64,000 nt of DNA from positions 21,201-85,200 of the forward strand of contig JAILKS010000013.1 of assembly GCA_024693715.1 (NCBI GenBank), given 5' to 3'. The stretch comes from Treponema sp. (GTDB lineage: Bacteria > Spirochaetota > Spirochaetia > Treponematales > Treponemataceae). How positions within the stretch are numbered: position 1 is the stretch's first letter; each line of letters opens with the position of its first letter. The notes beneath the pieces were generated by a model that saw nothing but the letters and a program-made list of their open reading frames with translations, had not been told where the DNA came from and searched no databases. A program made the translations under genes and the position numbers. Of the stretch, positions 51,722-61,460 are shown in pieces.

Positions 51722-52159
51722 ATGAAAAAAATGTTGTTTGGACTTCTGGTCCTTGTATCTTTATGTTTTATTGGTTGTGACTTTTCGCCGGCAGTGGCAG
51801 ATGTTTCGGTTGTGAATAATACAGATTATACTTTTGTATTTATGGCAGATTACAATCATAGTTTAAAAACGAGCTCAAGTGTTAAAACTGTAGGTCCTAA
51901 TTCAACTGTTCATGTTTCCTGCGAAGGTATTTATACAAAATCGCAGGTTGATGATTTTGGAGATGATTTTTACTTTTATTATTGCGAACTTGGCGAGTGG
52001 GAAGATTTGAAGAATAATTCTGCATCAGGTTTGAGCGAATGGTTCTTACTTACAAATGATGCTTATCAAATGTCGTTGTCAAATAAATACAGCCAGAAAT
52101 ATACAGTAACATTTGAAATGCGAAATGGAAATTTAGTGACAGAAATTGTAAGCCATTAA
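51722..52159 (+). CDS. Lipoprotein under a poly-G promoter, candidate phase-variable surface protein
   Basis: 145 residues. The signal ends in FIGC (Cys19). The mature part shows short beta-strands with NNTDYTFVFMADYNH and a closing YTVTFEMRNGNLVTEIVSH, a small beta-sandwich look. AGGGG stands a few bases before ATG. No family recognised. The promoter at 51627-51657 holds an 11-G run between -35 and -10, so its expression may switch on and off by slippage. Location on the outer membrane surface is inferred from the lipobox and this regulation. Confidence 0.7.
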   Translation: MKKMLFGLLVLVSLCFIGCDFSPAVADVSVVNNTDYTFVFMADYNHSLKTSSSVKTVGPNSTVHVSCEGIYTKSQVDDFGDDFYFYYCELGEWEDLKNNSASGLSEWFLLTNDAYQMSLSNKYSQKYTVTFEMRNGNLVTEIVSH

Positions 52160-52195
52160 TTGTTAAATTTTTGTACGATTTTGTCTTAAATTCCT

Positions 52196-52224
52196 TTGAC
52201 TTATGGTGCAGTTCGGTGTAAAAT
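52196..52224 (+). promoter_or_regulatory. Strong promoter of the sugar ABC ATPase
   Basis: TTGACT (52196-52201), 17-base spacer, TAAAAT (52219-52224). Transcription should begin near 52231, with a leader of about 60 bases. This agrees with the biased codons of the gene. Confidence 0.7.
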
Positions 52225-52249
52225 GGAAGAATAATATAACCCAGAGGTG

Positions 52250-52267
52250 GTAAATCAAAGGATTTAC
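52250..52267 (+). promoter_or_regulatory. Leader hairpin upstream of the sugar ABC ATPase
   Basis: GTAAATC (52250-52256) and GATTTAC (52261-52267) form a 7-bp hairpin with an AAAG loop in the untranslated leader. No T-run follows, so it is not a terminator; it could stabilise the mRNA or be a regulator site. Confidence 0.45.
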
Positions 52268-52293
52268 TATCATTAACTCAGGAGGCCAAATAA

Positions 52294-53415
52294 ATGGCAA
52301 AAGTAGAACTTAAAGGTATTGGTAAAGTTTATGACGGTGGTGTTCGTGCTGTAAACAATGCTAATATCACTATTGAAGACAAGGAATTCTGCGTATTCGT
52401 AGGTCCTTCAGGATGTGGAAAATCAACAACATTACGTATGATTGCTGGTTTGGAAGACATTACAGACGGTAAATTGTACATTGACGGTACAGAAATGAAT
52501 GACGTTCCTCCAAAGGATCGTGATATCGCCATGGTATTCCAGAACTATGCTCTTTATCCACATATGACAGTATATGATAACATGGCTTTCGGTCTTAAAA
52601 TCAGAAAGATGGATAAGGCAGAAATTGACCGCCGTGTTCGTGAAGCAGCTAAACAGCTTGACCTCACACAGTATCTCGACAGAAAACCAAAGGCTCTTTC
52701 TGGTGGACAGAGACAGCGTGTTGCTGTAGGACGTGCTATCGTTCGTAATCCAAAAGTATTCTTGTTCGATGAACCTCTTTCAAACCTCGATGCTAAGCTC
52801 CGTGTAACAATGCGTTCAGAACTTGCAGATCTTCACAACAGACTTCAGGCTACAATGATTTACGTAACACACGACCAGATTGAAGCTATGACACTTGGTA
52901 CAAAAATCGTTGTAATGAAAGACGGTGTTATCCAGCAGATTGGTGCTCCACTTTATCTTTACAACAACCCAATCAATAAATTCGTAGCAGGATTTATCGG
53001 TACACCTCCAATGAACTTCCTTACTGTAAAAGTTCTTGAAAAGAACGGTAAGATTGTTTGTGATGAAGGTTCTTTCGAAATCAATCCTACTGATGATCAG
53101 GCAAAGGCTCTTAAAGCATATGTAGGTAAAGAAGTATCTTTCGGTATTCGTCCTGAAAATCTTACTTATGTTGAAAAACCAGTTGCAAAAGATGATATGC
53201 AGATGAAGATTACAAACAAGGAACCTCTTGGTGCTGAAACACATCTTTATCTTATTTCTAACAAGGGACAGGCAATCATCGCTAAAACAACTGCAAATGC
53301 AGATTTCCGTTTAGGAGAATCAGTAAACGTTGTTCCTGATATGACAAAGGCTAAGTTCTTTGCTATGGATGGAGACGAATTGAATATCTGCGATCAGATT
53401 GAAAAGAAATGGTAA
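52294..53415 (+). CDS. Sugar ABC transporter ATPase (UgpC/MsmK/MalK type)
   Basis: 373 residues. Walker [10 protein letters not shown] (37-45), Q83 in [13 protein letters not shown], signature LSGGQ (135-139), Walker B FLFDE (156-160), switch His in THDQ and a C-terminal TOBE/OB region (about 240-373). Stand-alone MsmK-type ATPases commonly energise several carbohydrate permeases, and this one likely serves the permease pair at 33.5-35.3 kb. AGGAGG lies before the ATG. Strong promoter and biased codons indicate high expression. A terminator follows. Confidence 0.94.
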   Translation: MAKVELKGIGKVYDGGVRAVNNANITIEDKEFCVFVGPSGCGKSTTLRMIAGLEDITDGKLYIDGTEMNDVPPKDRDIAMVFQNYALYPHMTVYDNMAFGLKIRKMDKAEIDRRVREAAKQLDLTQYLDRKPKALSGGQRQRVAVGRAIVRNPKVFLFDEPLSNLDAKLRVTMRSELADLHNRLQATMIYVTHDQIEAMTLGTKIVVMKDGVIQQIGAPLYLYNNPINKFVAGFIGTPPMNFLTVKVLEKNGKIVCDEGSFEINPTDDQAKALKAYVGKEVSFGIRPENLTYVEKPVAKDDMQMKITNKEPLGAETHLYLISNKGQAIIAKTTANADFRLGESVNVVPDMTKAKFFAMDGDELNICDQIEKKW

Positions 53416-53470
53416 GCTTGATTTTTATAATTAGTTTACCTGCGATAATTCGTTAAGAAAAATTGCTGAA

Positions 53471-53507
53471 GAAAAGTCGTTCCATGCGGACGGCTTTTCT
53501 TTTTTTA
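53471..53507 (+). terminator. Terminator of the sugar ABC ATPase
   Basis: GAAAAGTCGT (53471-53480) pairs with ACGGCTTTTC (53490-53499) with one U-G, followed by T-run to 53506. Confidence 0.8.
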
Positions 53508-53577
53508 AATTTGATGAAATATGACAAAGGATATGTTATATTAAATATGATATTTAATAGTAATGAGGAGAAAATTT

Positions 53578-54234
53578 ATGAAAAGCATTAAATTATTTCT
53601 TTTATTTATTTTTGTTACGGTAAGTTCAAATGTTTTTGCTCAGAATGTCGGTGACAAGGTTTATAAGGAAGTAAATGATACAAAGGAAACAAAGATTTTT
53701 TTATACAGCAAATGTACTGAATATGAATATAATAAAAAAGGTCAGCTTATTCATGATTCAGCATCTGATGGTGTTGAACACTGGTACAAATATGACAAGA
53801 AAGGAAACCGCATTTACATGAAGGATAATCTTGAATATGAAATACGTTATACTTTTGATAAAAATGGTAATGAAATAAAAATGACAGATTTAACTGATCC
53901 TGATGGTTTTGAAACGATTTATGAATATGATGAAAAAGGAAATTTAATTCATCAGAAGGACAGCTATGGTCTTGAGCAGTGGTATGAATATGATGAAAAG
54001 GGAAATGAGATTTACCGGAAAAGCTCATGGGGAAATGAAGCCTGGTATGAATATGATGATAAAGGAAATTGCGTTCATGGTACTCAAAAACCGGGACGTG
54101 AATACTGGTGTAAATATGATGATAAGGGAAACTGCATTTATTTTATAGATGAGGATAATAATGAAATCATTTATGAATATGAATTTTATCCGGACGGTAA
54201 AATAAAAATCTGTCGTGAATATAAATCATTTTAA
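53578..54234 (+). CDS. Secreted YD-repeat protein
   Basis: 218 residues from the ATG at 53578; the frame opens at 53563 but AGGAG lies directly before 53578, and this start gives a clean signal peptide (MKSIKLFLLFIFVTVSSNVFA). Seven tandem units of about 20-24 residues follow, each near the form YEYDEKGNxIYxKxSxG (for example DEKGNLIHQKDSYG and DEKGNEIYRKSSWG). These are RHS/YD-type repeats, as in cell-surface toxin cages, but no toxin domain or large RHS shell is present. The repeats are also obvious at DNA level. Role unknown; periplasmic or surface. Confidence 0.78.
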   Translation: MKSIKLFLLFIFVTVSSNVFAQNVGDKVYKEVNDTKETKIFLYSKCTEYEYNKKGQLIHDSASDGVEHWYKYDKKGNRIYMKDNLEYEIRYTFDKNGNEIKMTDLTDPDGFETIYEYDEKGNLIHQKDSYGLEQWYEYDEKGNEIYRKSSWGNEAWYEYDDKGNCVHGTQKPGREYWCKYDDKGNCIYFIDEDNNEIIYEYEFYPDGKIKICREYKSF

Positions 54235-54309
54235 TTAATGACAGAAGATAATAAATATTCATGAAATTAATAACTATCAAAAAAATAAAATTTTTGTTAC
54301 ACTTTTACT

Positions 54310-56238
54310 ATGACAAAAAATTCTCTGGTGCTTTATAAAAATCAACCGGCAGTTGTAATAGACCGCGACGGTGACAAATATATCATTCAGTTTTGCACTC
54401 AGCCTGCAACTCCAACCGGAAAAAAAGCAGTTTACGGTGAGCAGAAGGTACGTGAAAAGGATATAGTTCTTCTTCATGAAGGTCCTGTTTCTTCCTTTGA
54501 AAAGGTCCTTGAAAATACTTCAATTGATTTTTCAAGTCAGATTAATGAAGTCTATGAGCTTCTTCTTTCTGATGAATCGACGGCAAACGAGGCAGTAACT
54601 TTTTCTGATTTATCTGAATATGCGCTTGGTAAATTTGATGCAGATTTAAGCTGGGCGTTTTATTCATCCTTAGTAAAAGCAAATGAGTTTTCTTTAAATC
54701 AGGAAGAGTTCAAGAATTCCAGGATTTTATTTAATCTTCGCAAAAAAGAAGAAATAGAGCTTCTTAATCAGAAAAAATTTGAAAAGGAACATGAGGCGGA
54801 AATCAGAAGTGAATTTATTAAGCGCCTGAAAAATAAAAAACTTGAACTCCCCGGTGATTCAAAATTTATGGGTGAGGTTGAGGCTTTTGCCTTGAATAAA
54901 ACCGAAAAATCAAAAATCCTCGAAGAAGCAGGTTTTTCTCAATCGGTTGAAAAAGCACATCAGCTTTTGATAGATACACACATCTGGGATTTTACGAAAA
55001 ATCCTTATCCTACACGTTTTGGTTTCAGCTTTGATTCTGCTCACGAACAGCTTGGAAAAATGAAAGATGAGGAACGCGAAGAGGTTCCGTGTGTATGTTA
55101 TGCGGTAGATGCTCCTGATGCAGCAGATCCGGATGATGCAGTCGGTTTTGACGGAGAATATCTTTGGGTATGTATTGCCGATCCTGCAAGCTCTGTTATG
55201 CCTGATTCATCCATCGATATTGCTGCACGCAACAGGGGGACAACCCTTTATATTCCTGAGGGTGCGAGCCGAATGCTTTGCGAAAGTTCTCTTGAAGATT
55301 ATGCGCTTGGACTTAAAGAAAAGCATTCAGAAAATAACGGAGATATAAAATCCTGTGCACTTGCATTTAAACTCAAGCTTGATGAAGACAGTCAGATTTC
55401 TGAAGTTGATATAAAAAAAGTTAATGTTCATGTAAAGATGATTTCTTATGAACAGGCAGAACAGCAGAAGGACAGTTCAGAATTAAAGCCACTTTTTGAA
55501 ATTGCCCGTAAAAATCTTGTAAGAAGAAATGCAAATAATGCCGTTACGATTCAGATGCCTGAGGTGAAAATAAAGGTAGATAAGGAAACAAAAAAAGTTA
55601 GCGTTGAGCCTGAAAAGTATTTTGAATCAAATGCAATGGTTCAGGAAATGATGCTTTTAGCAGGTGAGGGCGCTGCAAAATTTGCTTTTAAAAATAAAAT
55701 AGCATTTCCGTTTGTAAGTCAGGAGGCTCCTTCGTTTCCGGATAAGATTCCTGACGGTTGGGCAGGAGAGTTTGCCAGAGTAAAATGCATGAGAAAACGT
55801 TCTGTCGGTATTACTCCAGCTCCACATGCCGGACTTGGTTTGAGTTTTTACAGTCAGGTTACTTCTCCCTTGCGCCGCTATTCAGATTTAATTGCACATC
55901 AGCAGCTTCGGGCTTTTATTGATAAACGAAAACTGCTCGATAAGGATGAGATGCTTGAACGAATTGCGGCAGGTGATGCGGCTTCTATTGCTGCACGAAA
56001 AGCGGCACGATTAAGTGAAACTCACTGGAAGCTTGTATATCTTATTCAGAATCCTGACAAGGTTTATGAAGCTTTCTGTATTGATAAAAAAGGAACAGAT
56101 ACTTTATTTTTGATTCCTGAACTTGATATGCAGACGACTTTGAAGGCTTGTTCAGATATTTCTCTTAACGATAAGGTAAATCTTAAGGCAGGGGCTGTAA
56201 ATATCCCTCTTCAGAACGTAGATTTCATAAGAACTTAA
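54310..56238 (+). CDS. RNase II/R family exoribonuclease (RNB domain protein)
   Basis: 642 residues. The RNB domain (about 255-580) has DAPDAADPDDAVGFDG (267-282) with the metal-binding aspartates and GTTLYIPEGASRMLCES, then SPLRRYSDLIAHQQL near 520, all typical. The N-terminal part is less clear: a small OB-like domain and a helical linker replace the usual two cold-shock domains, and the C-terminal S1 domain is short. It degrades RNA 3'-5'. No ribosome site is visible before the ATG. Related to the smaller RNase II-like proteins in spirochaetes and cyanobacteria. Confidence 0.88.
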   Translation: MTKNSLVLYKNQPAVVIDRDGDKYIIQFCTQPATPTGKKAVYGEQKVREKDIVLLHEGPVSSFEKVLENTSIDFSSQINEVYELLLSDESTANEAVTFSDLSEYALGKFDADLSWAFYSSLVKANEFSLNQEEFKNSRILFNLRKKEEIELLNQKKFEKEHEAEIRSEFIKRLKNKKLELPGDSKFMGEVEAFALNKTEKSKILEEAGFSQSVEKAHQLLIDTHIWDFTKNPYPTRFGFSFDSAHEQLGKMKDEEREEVPCVCYAVDAPDAADPDDAVGFDGEYLWVCIADPASSVMPDSSIDIAARNRGTTLYIPEGASRMLCESSLEDYALGLKEKHSENNGDIKSCALAFKLKLDEDSQISEVDIKKVNVHVKMISYEQAEQQKDSSELKPLFEIARKNLVRRNANNAVTIQMPEVKIKVDKETKKVSVEPEKYFESNAMVQEMMLLAGEGAAKFAFKNKIAFPFVSQEAPSFPDKIPDGWAGEFARVKCMRKRSVGITPAPHAGLGLSFYSQVTSPLRRYSDLIAHQQLRAFIDKRKLLDKDEMLERIAAGDAASIAARKAARLSETHWKLVYLIQNPDKVYEAFCIDKKGTDTLFLIPELDMQTTLKACSDISLNDKVNLKAGAVNIPLQNVDFIRT

Positions 56239-56316
56239 TAAGAATTATTTGTTCTTAATATACAGTAAGCTTTTTTTGTGATATAATTATTTATTATATA
56301 AGAGGTATTATATTTT

Positions 56317-57999
56317 ATGAAAAGATTTTTCCTTGCTTTATTGATATTTTCATTTGTTTTTGTTTGTCTTCCGGCACAGGAAGAAAATGCTAAGAAATAT
56401 ATGTTTACTGTTTCAGATGGTTCAGAGCAGACACAGAATGCAGATGCAGAAAGTGAATCGGAAGAAAAAGAAACAGAACAGTTTTCTGTTGATGTCAGCG
56501 GTGATAGTGATGACAGTGCCGTTACCGATGAATTTTTTGTTAATGTAATTAATCTTGTAGATAAAGAAAAACCTGTTTTTACAGTTGCTGCAACTGCAGA
56601 AGTTAACATTAAGGAAATCGAAGACTGTAAGAAACGTCTTTATACAATTCTTTCGGCATATAATTCACTTGTAGAAGCATTTAACAGGGATGTTGATAAT
56701 CAGACGGAAGCTTCATGTAAGGCAATTTATGCTGAAGAATATACTGCGGTTGAACTTGAAGCAGACGGTAATCCTTCGGAAGATGCAATTAAACGAAGGG
56801 AAGAGCGTTGTAATATTATCCGCGATGAAGCACATGCAAAGAAGGAAGCATATGCAGAAGAACAGAGGGCTTTGATTGCTGAGGATGAAAAAAAGGAACG
56901 TACTTATCTTGCTGCTTCATACAAGGTTCTTGAAAGCGGAAAGTATGTCGTTACCTCTTATACAGATTATGCAAAGCTTTCAATAGGAAAATTTGACGGT
57001 GGAAAAGGTGCCTGGCTTGTAGAAATTACTTCAAATCTTTGCGGTAAGGAAGTAGTTAATTTTGAAACATATCTTGACTATGCTGATGTTACCGGCGAAA
57101 AGTTCATTCCTGCAGATAAAATGTCTATAAGTCAGATGAATGCATTTAATAAGGAAGTTGAACGCTATGATAATTTATTCAAGCTTTGTCCTGATATGTT
57201 CTGTGTAAGAATTAATTATGATGTTTTAAGATGGAAGCAGAATTCTGAATATAGATTTGTTCCATCAAGAATTGAAGTAATCAATATTGCAAGAAGAAAT
57301 AAAGTTATACGACGTTTTGTAAAAGGAGATGTAAAGCCGCGCCTTTTTATAATTGAAGACGGTGCTGAAATCAGAACAAAAGAAGAAATTGAAGAAGATG
57401 TATTGAAATTCAATAAACAGCTTGCAAAGGAAGCAAGAGAAAATCAGAGTGAAGCAGACAAGCTTTATCAGCAGTATTCAGAATCTTACCAGAATGAAAA
57501 GAATAATTCGAACAAGCTTCCAGTAATCCAAAAGGGAAGAGGTGCATTCGTTATTTCTGTTTCTCCATTCATTACCGGCGAAGAAATGTCGGGTTCTGCA
57601 GATTTTGGAATTGATGTATTGAATCTTGAACTTTGTATTCCAGCCGGAAAATATTTCTTCTGGGGTTTTGACGCAGGTGTTTATTTCCCACTGGGACATG
57701 GTATTTTTGATATGCAGTTTGGTCTTCTTGGTGGAGTGAACTGTCAGATTACCCATTTCTTCAGACCGTATCTTAAGCTTAATCTTGATTTCGATACAAA
57801 GCTTAACGGTATAATTCAGACAGGGGCTGGAATCGATATTACAATTGCGAATGTTTTCTTAGTTAATCTTGGCTACAGTTACAACTGGGCATTTGATCAT
57901 AACAATAAACTTAATGATAGTACTCCTGAAGAAGATAAGAATGTATTCCCGTTGAGTCAGTATCATAAATTCTCAATTGGTCTTGGAATCTTCTGGTAA
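56317..57999 (+). CDS. Secreted protein with helical middle and C-terminal beta-barrel-like domain
   Basis: 560 residues, with AGAGGT upstream of the ATG. Signal peptide about 1-20 (ends VCLPA). A Ser/Glu/Asp-rich linker follows (about 30-70), then a helical region with repeated charged patterns (about 90-200), a mixed region with RNKVIRRFVKGDVKPRLF, a second charged helical stretch (about 350-400), and finally short alternating strands (about 410-560) ending in F-S-I-G-L-G-I-F-W, the aromatic C-terminal signature of outer-membrane proteins. I infer an outer-membrane anchored periplasmic protein. Family unknown. Confidence 0.65.
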   Translation: MKRFFLALLIFSFVFVCLPAQEENAKKYMFTVSDGSEQTQNADAESESEEKETEQFSVDVSGDSDDSAVTDEFFVNVINLVDKEKPVFTVAATAEVNIKEIEDCKKRLYTILSAYNSLVEAFNRDVDNQTEASCKAIYAEEYTAVELEADGNPSEDAIKRREERCNIIRDEAHAKKEAYAEEQRALIAEDEKKERTYLAASYKVLESGKYVVTSYTDYAKLSIGKFDGGKGAWLVEITSNLCGKEVVNFETYLDYADVTGEKFIPADKMSISQMNAFNKEVERYDNLFKLCPDMFCVRINYDVLRWKQNSEYRFVPSRIEVINIARRNKVIRRFVKGDVKPRLFIIEDGAEIRTKEEIEEDVLKFNKQLAKEARENQSEADKLYQQYSESYQNEKNNSNKLPVIQKGRGAFVISVSPFITGEEMSGSADFGIDVLNLELCIPAGKYFFWGFDAGVYFPLGHGIFDMQFGLLGGVNCQITHFFRPYLKLNLDFDTKLNGIIQTGAGIDITIANVFLVNLGYSYNWAFDHNNKLNDSTPEEDKNVFPLSQYHKFSIGLGIFW

Positions 58000-58010
58000 C
58001 AATCAGCAGG

Positions 58011-59672
58011 CTATTTTCGTTTTCTGAATTTATTTATAACGACCATTATAATCTCATCCTTTGTGATAATCAGTTCAAGAATTCCGGTTATTGCAAAGAT
58101 GAGTATTGAAATTAAAACCGGCATCCCATAAGAAAGAATCTTTCCTCTGTCTGCAAAGGCGTTGAGTAAAACCGGACGTAAAAAATAAATCGGCACGGTG
58201 GCAATTACAGAATAAATAATTACTCTGATTGTATACAGAATCGTGCTTTTTAAGATTTTTGTTGTATTCATTGCATCCATTTTTTTCATATAGATGAACA
58301 GGAATATTGTATTTATAAGTGTCGATAAGGTTAATGCAAGTGCAATTCCCTGTCCTCTCATAGGGAAGGCAAGTGCAACTGCCAGAATGATGTTTGCTAT
58401 AAAGCTGTAAATACCGGCAAGTGTCGGAAGCTTTGTATTTTGCTGTGCATAAAAGGCAGGAGCGATGATTCTATTTAAAGCGATGAAAAGTAATCCTGCA
58501 ATATGATAATTGAAAATGCTTACTGTAAGATTTACTGAATTTTCATCAAAAGCTTTTCCCTTGTACAAAAGACAGATGATTTCACGACCGTTAACAAGAG
58601 AATAAAAAGAAACAGGAATTGAAATGACTGTCATTATTTTAATTGCCTGAATTAGAAGCGTGTTGAATTCTTCATTCTTTTTTTCATTTGCAAGTCCGGT
58701 TAAATCAGGAAGAATTACTGTTCCTATTGTTACCGCAAAAATGCCAAGTACAAGCTCCTGTAATCTAAGGGAATATTGAAGACCTGAAGTAACACCGACA
58801 TCAATTTGATTTGCAAGATAGGTGCATACTACATCATTTAGCTGATATGCGGCAATTCCAATAATCGTAGGTGCAATGAGGGCAATAACCTTTCGTGTAC
58901 CGGGATTTTTTATTGTTTTCTTTAGAGAGGTAAAGCAGACCTTCCATCCGGTTTTATGAATGAACGGCCATTGGAACAGGGCCTGGACAGTTCCTCCCAA
59001 AATTACACCGATTGACATTGCAAGTGCAGGATCCTTTGTTTTTGGTGCAAGTATGTATGTGGAAATTACAACTATTGCATTGAAAAGAACTGGAGTAAAA
59101 CCTGATGGAGCGAAAATCTTGCATCCATTTAAAACACCCTGGAAAAATGCTGCTACAGAAATCAGGAAAAGATATGGAAACATTATTCTTGAAAGAAGGG
59201 TAACTTCAACTTTTTTGAGATTGTAAAGTTCAAGAAGCTCTGCATAATTTGCAGCAGAAGGATCTTTTGGTGCCTTACAGAATAATGGTGCTATTGCAGG
59301 TGTAATCAGAATTCCTATTATAACTACTATTACTGTCAAAAAAGTGACAAGCGTAAAGGTTGCGTTTATAAAATCCTGTGTTTCTTTTTTATTTTCTATG
59401 GTGTCTTCTTTTTCAAGATATTTTTTGAACGTTGGAATAAATGCTACTGATATTGCATTTTCGGCAAACAGTCTTCGTAAAAGATTTGGTATCATAAAGG
59501 AAACGTTATATGCATCTGCGTACATGCCTGTTCCCAGAAAAGCGGCTGTTGTCATTTGCCGGATAAGTCCCATTACACGTGAGGCTGCTGTCATCAGAGA
59601 AAGAATTAAGCCTGATTTTAACAGTGAAAATTTAGCGCCATCTTTTTTTTGCGTAAGTTCATTTTTTTCCAT
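58011..59672 (-). CDS. murJ: Lipid II flippase MurJ (MviN)
   Basis: 553 residues with about fourteen membrane segments. Motifs typical of MurJ: AASRVMGLIRQMTTAAFLGTG (about 19-39), ADAYNVSFMIPNLLRRLFAENAISVAFIP (about 42-70) and a central LPDLTGLANE. MurJ moves lipid II across the inner membrane for peptidoglycan synthesis. It converges on the 56.3-kb gene with a 11-base gap and diverges from the cyclase operon. Together with murD and the VanY-type enzyme it gives a fair share of cell-wall genes in this window. Confidence 0.93.
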   Translation of the reverse strand: MEKNELTQKKDGAKFSLLKSGLILSLMTAASRVMGLIRQMTTAAFLGTGMYADAYNVSFMIPNLLRRLFAENAISVAFIPTFKKYLEKEDTIENKKETQDFINATFTLVTFLTVIVVIIGILITPAIAPLFCKAPKDPSAANYAELLELYNLKKVEVTLLSRIMFPYLFLISVAAFFQGVLNGCKIFAPSGFTPVLFNAIVVISTYILAPKTKDPALAMSIGVILGGTVQALFQWPFIHKTGWKVCFTSLKKTIKNPGTRKVIALIAPTIIGIAAYQLNDVVCTYLANQIDVGVTSGLQYSLRLQELVLGIFAVTIGTVILPDLTGLANEKKNEEFNTLLIQAIKIMTVISIPVSFYSLVNGREIICLLYKGKAFDENSVNLTVSIFNYHIAGLLFIALNRIIAPAFYAQQNTKLPTLAGIYSFIANIILAVALAFPMRGQGIALALTLSTLINTIFLFIYMKKMDAMNTTKILKSTILYTIRVIIYSVIATVPIYFLRPVLLNAFADRGKILSYGMPVLISILIFAITGILELIITKDEIIMVVINKFRKRK

Positions 59673-59690
59673 AAATATAAAATATCAAAG

Positions 59691-59719
59691 TTGAGAAATT
59701 TAGACAATTGCTTTATAAT
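59691..59719 (+). promoter_or_regulatory. Promoter of the cyclase operon
   Basis: TTGAGA (59691-59696), 17-base spacer, TATAAT (59714-59719). Leader of about 50 bases ends in GGAG before the ATG at 59778. Confidence 0.7.
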
Positions 59720-59777
59720 ATAATAATAAAACGTTTTATCTGTAAAAGTATAAATTTATTTTATATGGAGATGCCCG

Positions 59778-61460
59778 ATGGGTTTATTTTCTAAAGTAGG
59801 TAAAACAAGAATCATACCGCTTGGTCTGAAAATTATTGTAATTTTTATTTCATTAATTCTTCTTTCAAATTTTGCCACAAACATCATTACGCTTCAATTA
59901 TCGCAGAAGGAAATAATCAGTTTGAATAATACTGTAATGGTTGAGCAGTTGAAGGAATTGTACACGAATTCTGCAAATCAGTATCAGATTTATCTTTATT
60001 CAAAGGATAAAGAACAGTGCATGGAAACAATGGCAAAATCGGCAAGGACCGGCTTTTCAAATCCAAATAGTCTTGCCATAGGAATTTCACAGAATAATGA
60101 GGTTTTGTTTTGTGCATATAACAGGGAGACCATCTGGAATCATTTTCAGCTTGAAAAAAATGTTATCGATAAGATTTGTGTAGATCTTGCAAATGGAGTT
60201 ACGGAAGGTTCAATTCATTTTTCAAATAGTAACGGTGATTATTTTGGTGTATATAAATATCAGCCGGATTGGGATATGTTCATCATTCGTGCGGAAAACA
60301 AATCGGACCTTTCAAAAAATACAGGAAGAATTGTATTTGTAATTTCCATAATCATCATAGTGCTTACAGGCTTTTTTATAGTAATTGGTTTTATTCTTCT
60401 TAAGAGGGAATTCAGGACTGTAAGACAGATTACTCATGATTTGTACGAAATGCAGAAACGAAGGCAGCTTGAATTAATAGATTTAAGTGAGGCTCCTAAT
60501 GATGATATTACTTATCTTGCGGCTTCATTCAATTCGCTTTCATCTTCTGTAAATAATCTTTTGGGAACCTTCCAGAAATTTGTTTCGAAGGATGTCGTTG
60601 CCAAGGCTTATACGGAACAGGGAATCTCTCTTGAAGGAAAGCAGCGTGAGCTTACAATGCTTTTCTCAGATATCAAGAGCTTTACTTACAGAACGGAAAC
60701 TTTAGGAAACGATATTATTGATGTTTTGAACGTTCACTATAATAAGGTAATTCACAGTGTTCATGAGAATGCCGGTGTAGTAGGTTCTATTATCGGTGAT
60801 GCGATTCTTGCAATTTATGGTACATTGAATTCTGATTTTTCAAAATCATACAATTCAATAAGGGCTGCATGGGATATTACTCATGTAACGGCTAATCTTC
60901 GTCAGACGATGGTTGAAAGGCGTAAGGAAATTGAAAAGATACGAAAGCTTACGGAATCTGAAGAAAGGGTTTTTGAAGCAGTTTTACTTGATGTCGGAGT
61001 CGGAATTGACGGCGGAAAGGTTTTCTATGGAAACATCGGTTCTAATGAGCATATGGCAAATACCGTTATCGGTGATAATGTAAACTCTGCTTCACGTCTC
61101 GAAGGACTGACAAGAGTTTATCATGTTCCTGTTATTGTTTCTGAATACATAAAGGAAGAGGTTGAAAAAGAAACAGAACGTTTTATGTTCTTCGAGCTTG
61201 ATACTGTACAGGTAAAGGGAAAGACAGAAGGAAAGAAGGTTTACTTCCCGCTCGACTGTTCAGAGGTTTCTTATGATTATATTGAACGCTATAAAGTATT
61301 TGAACAGGGCTTGAGCGCATATTATAAGGGAGACTGGAAAACAGCGCGAAAATATTTCAAAGAATGCGAGCTTGATGTAACACAGGTATTTATGGAAAGA
61401 ATGGGACTTAAGAGTGCCCCTGCAAACTGGAGTGGTATATGGACAATGACAACAAAATAG
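59778..61460 (+). CDS. Membrane class III nucleotidyl cyclase with an altered substrate-binding residue
   Basis: 560 residues. Membrane segments at about 17-39 and 184-208 flank a small periplasmic sensor domain; a HAMP-like helix pair follows (about 209-265). The cyclase domain (about 285-490) begins ELTMLFSDIKSFT with metal Asp D298; the second metal Asp is D341 in GSIIGDAILA, and NTVIGDNVNSASRLEGLT supplies the transition-state Asn/Arg. The Lys that usually reads adenine, four residues before D341, is Ser337, so substrate and activity are uncertain. The last 70 residues form a small extra domain. The next gene overlaps its end by 22 bases. Confidence 0.85.
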   Translation: MGLFSKVGKTRIIPLGLKIIVIFISLILLSNFATNIITLQLSQKEIISLNNTVMVEQLKELYTNSANQYQIYLYSKDKEQCMETMAKSARTGFSNPNSLAIGISQNNEVLFCAYNRETIWNHFQLEKNVIDKICVDLANGVTEGSIHFSNSNGDYFGVYKYQPDWDMFIIRAENKSDLSKNTGRIVFVISIIIIVLTGFFIVIGFILLKREFRTVRQITHDLYEMQKRRQLELIDLSEAPNDDITYLAASFNSLSSSVNNLLGTFQKFVSKDVVAKAYTEQGISLEGKQRELTMLFSDIKSFTYRTETLGNDIIDVLNVHYNKVIHSVHENAGVVGSIIGDAILAIYGTLNSDFSKSYNSIRAAWDITHVTANLRQTMVERRKEIEKIRKLTESEERVFEAVLLDVGVGIDGGKVFYGNIGSNEHMANTVIGDNVNSASRLEGLTRVYHVPVIVSEYIKEEVEKETERFMFFELDTVQVKGKTEGKKVYFPLDCSEVSYDYIERYKVFEQGLSAYYKGDWKTARKYFKECELDVTQVFMERMGLKSAPANWSGIWTMTTK

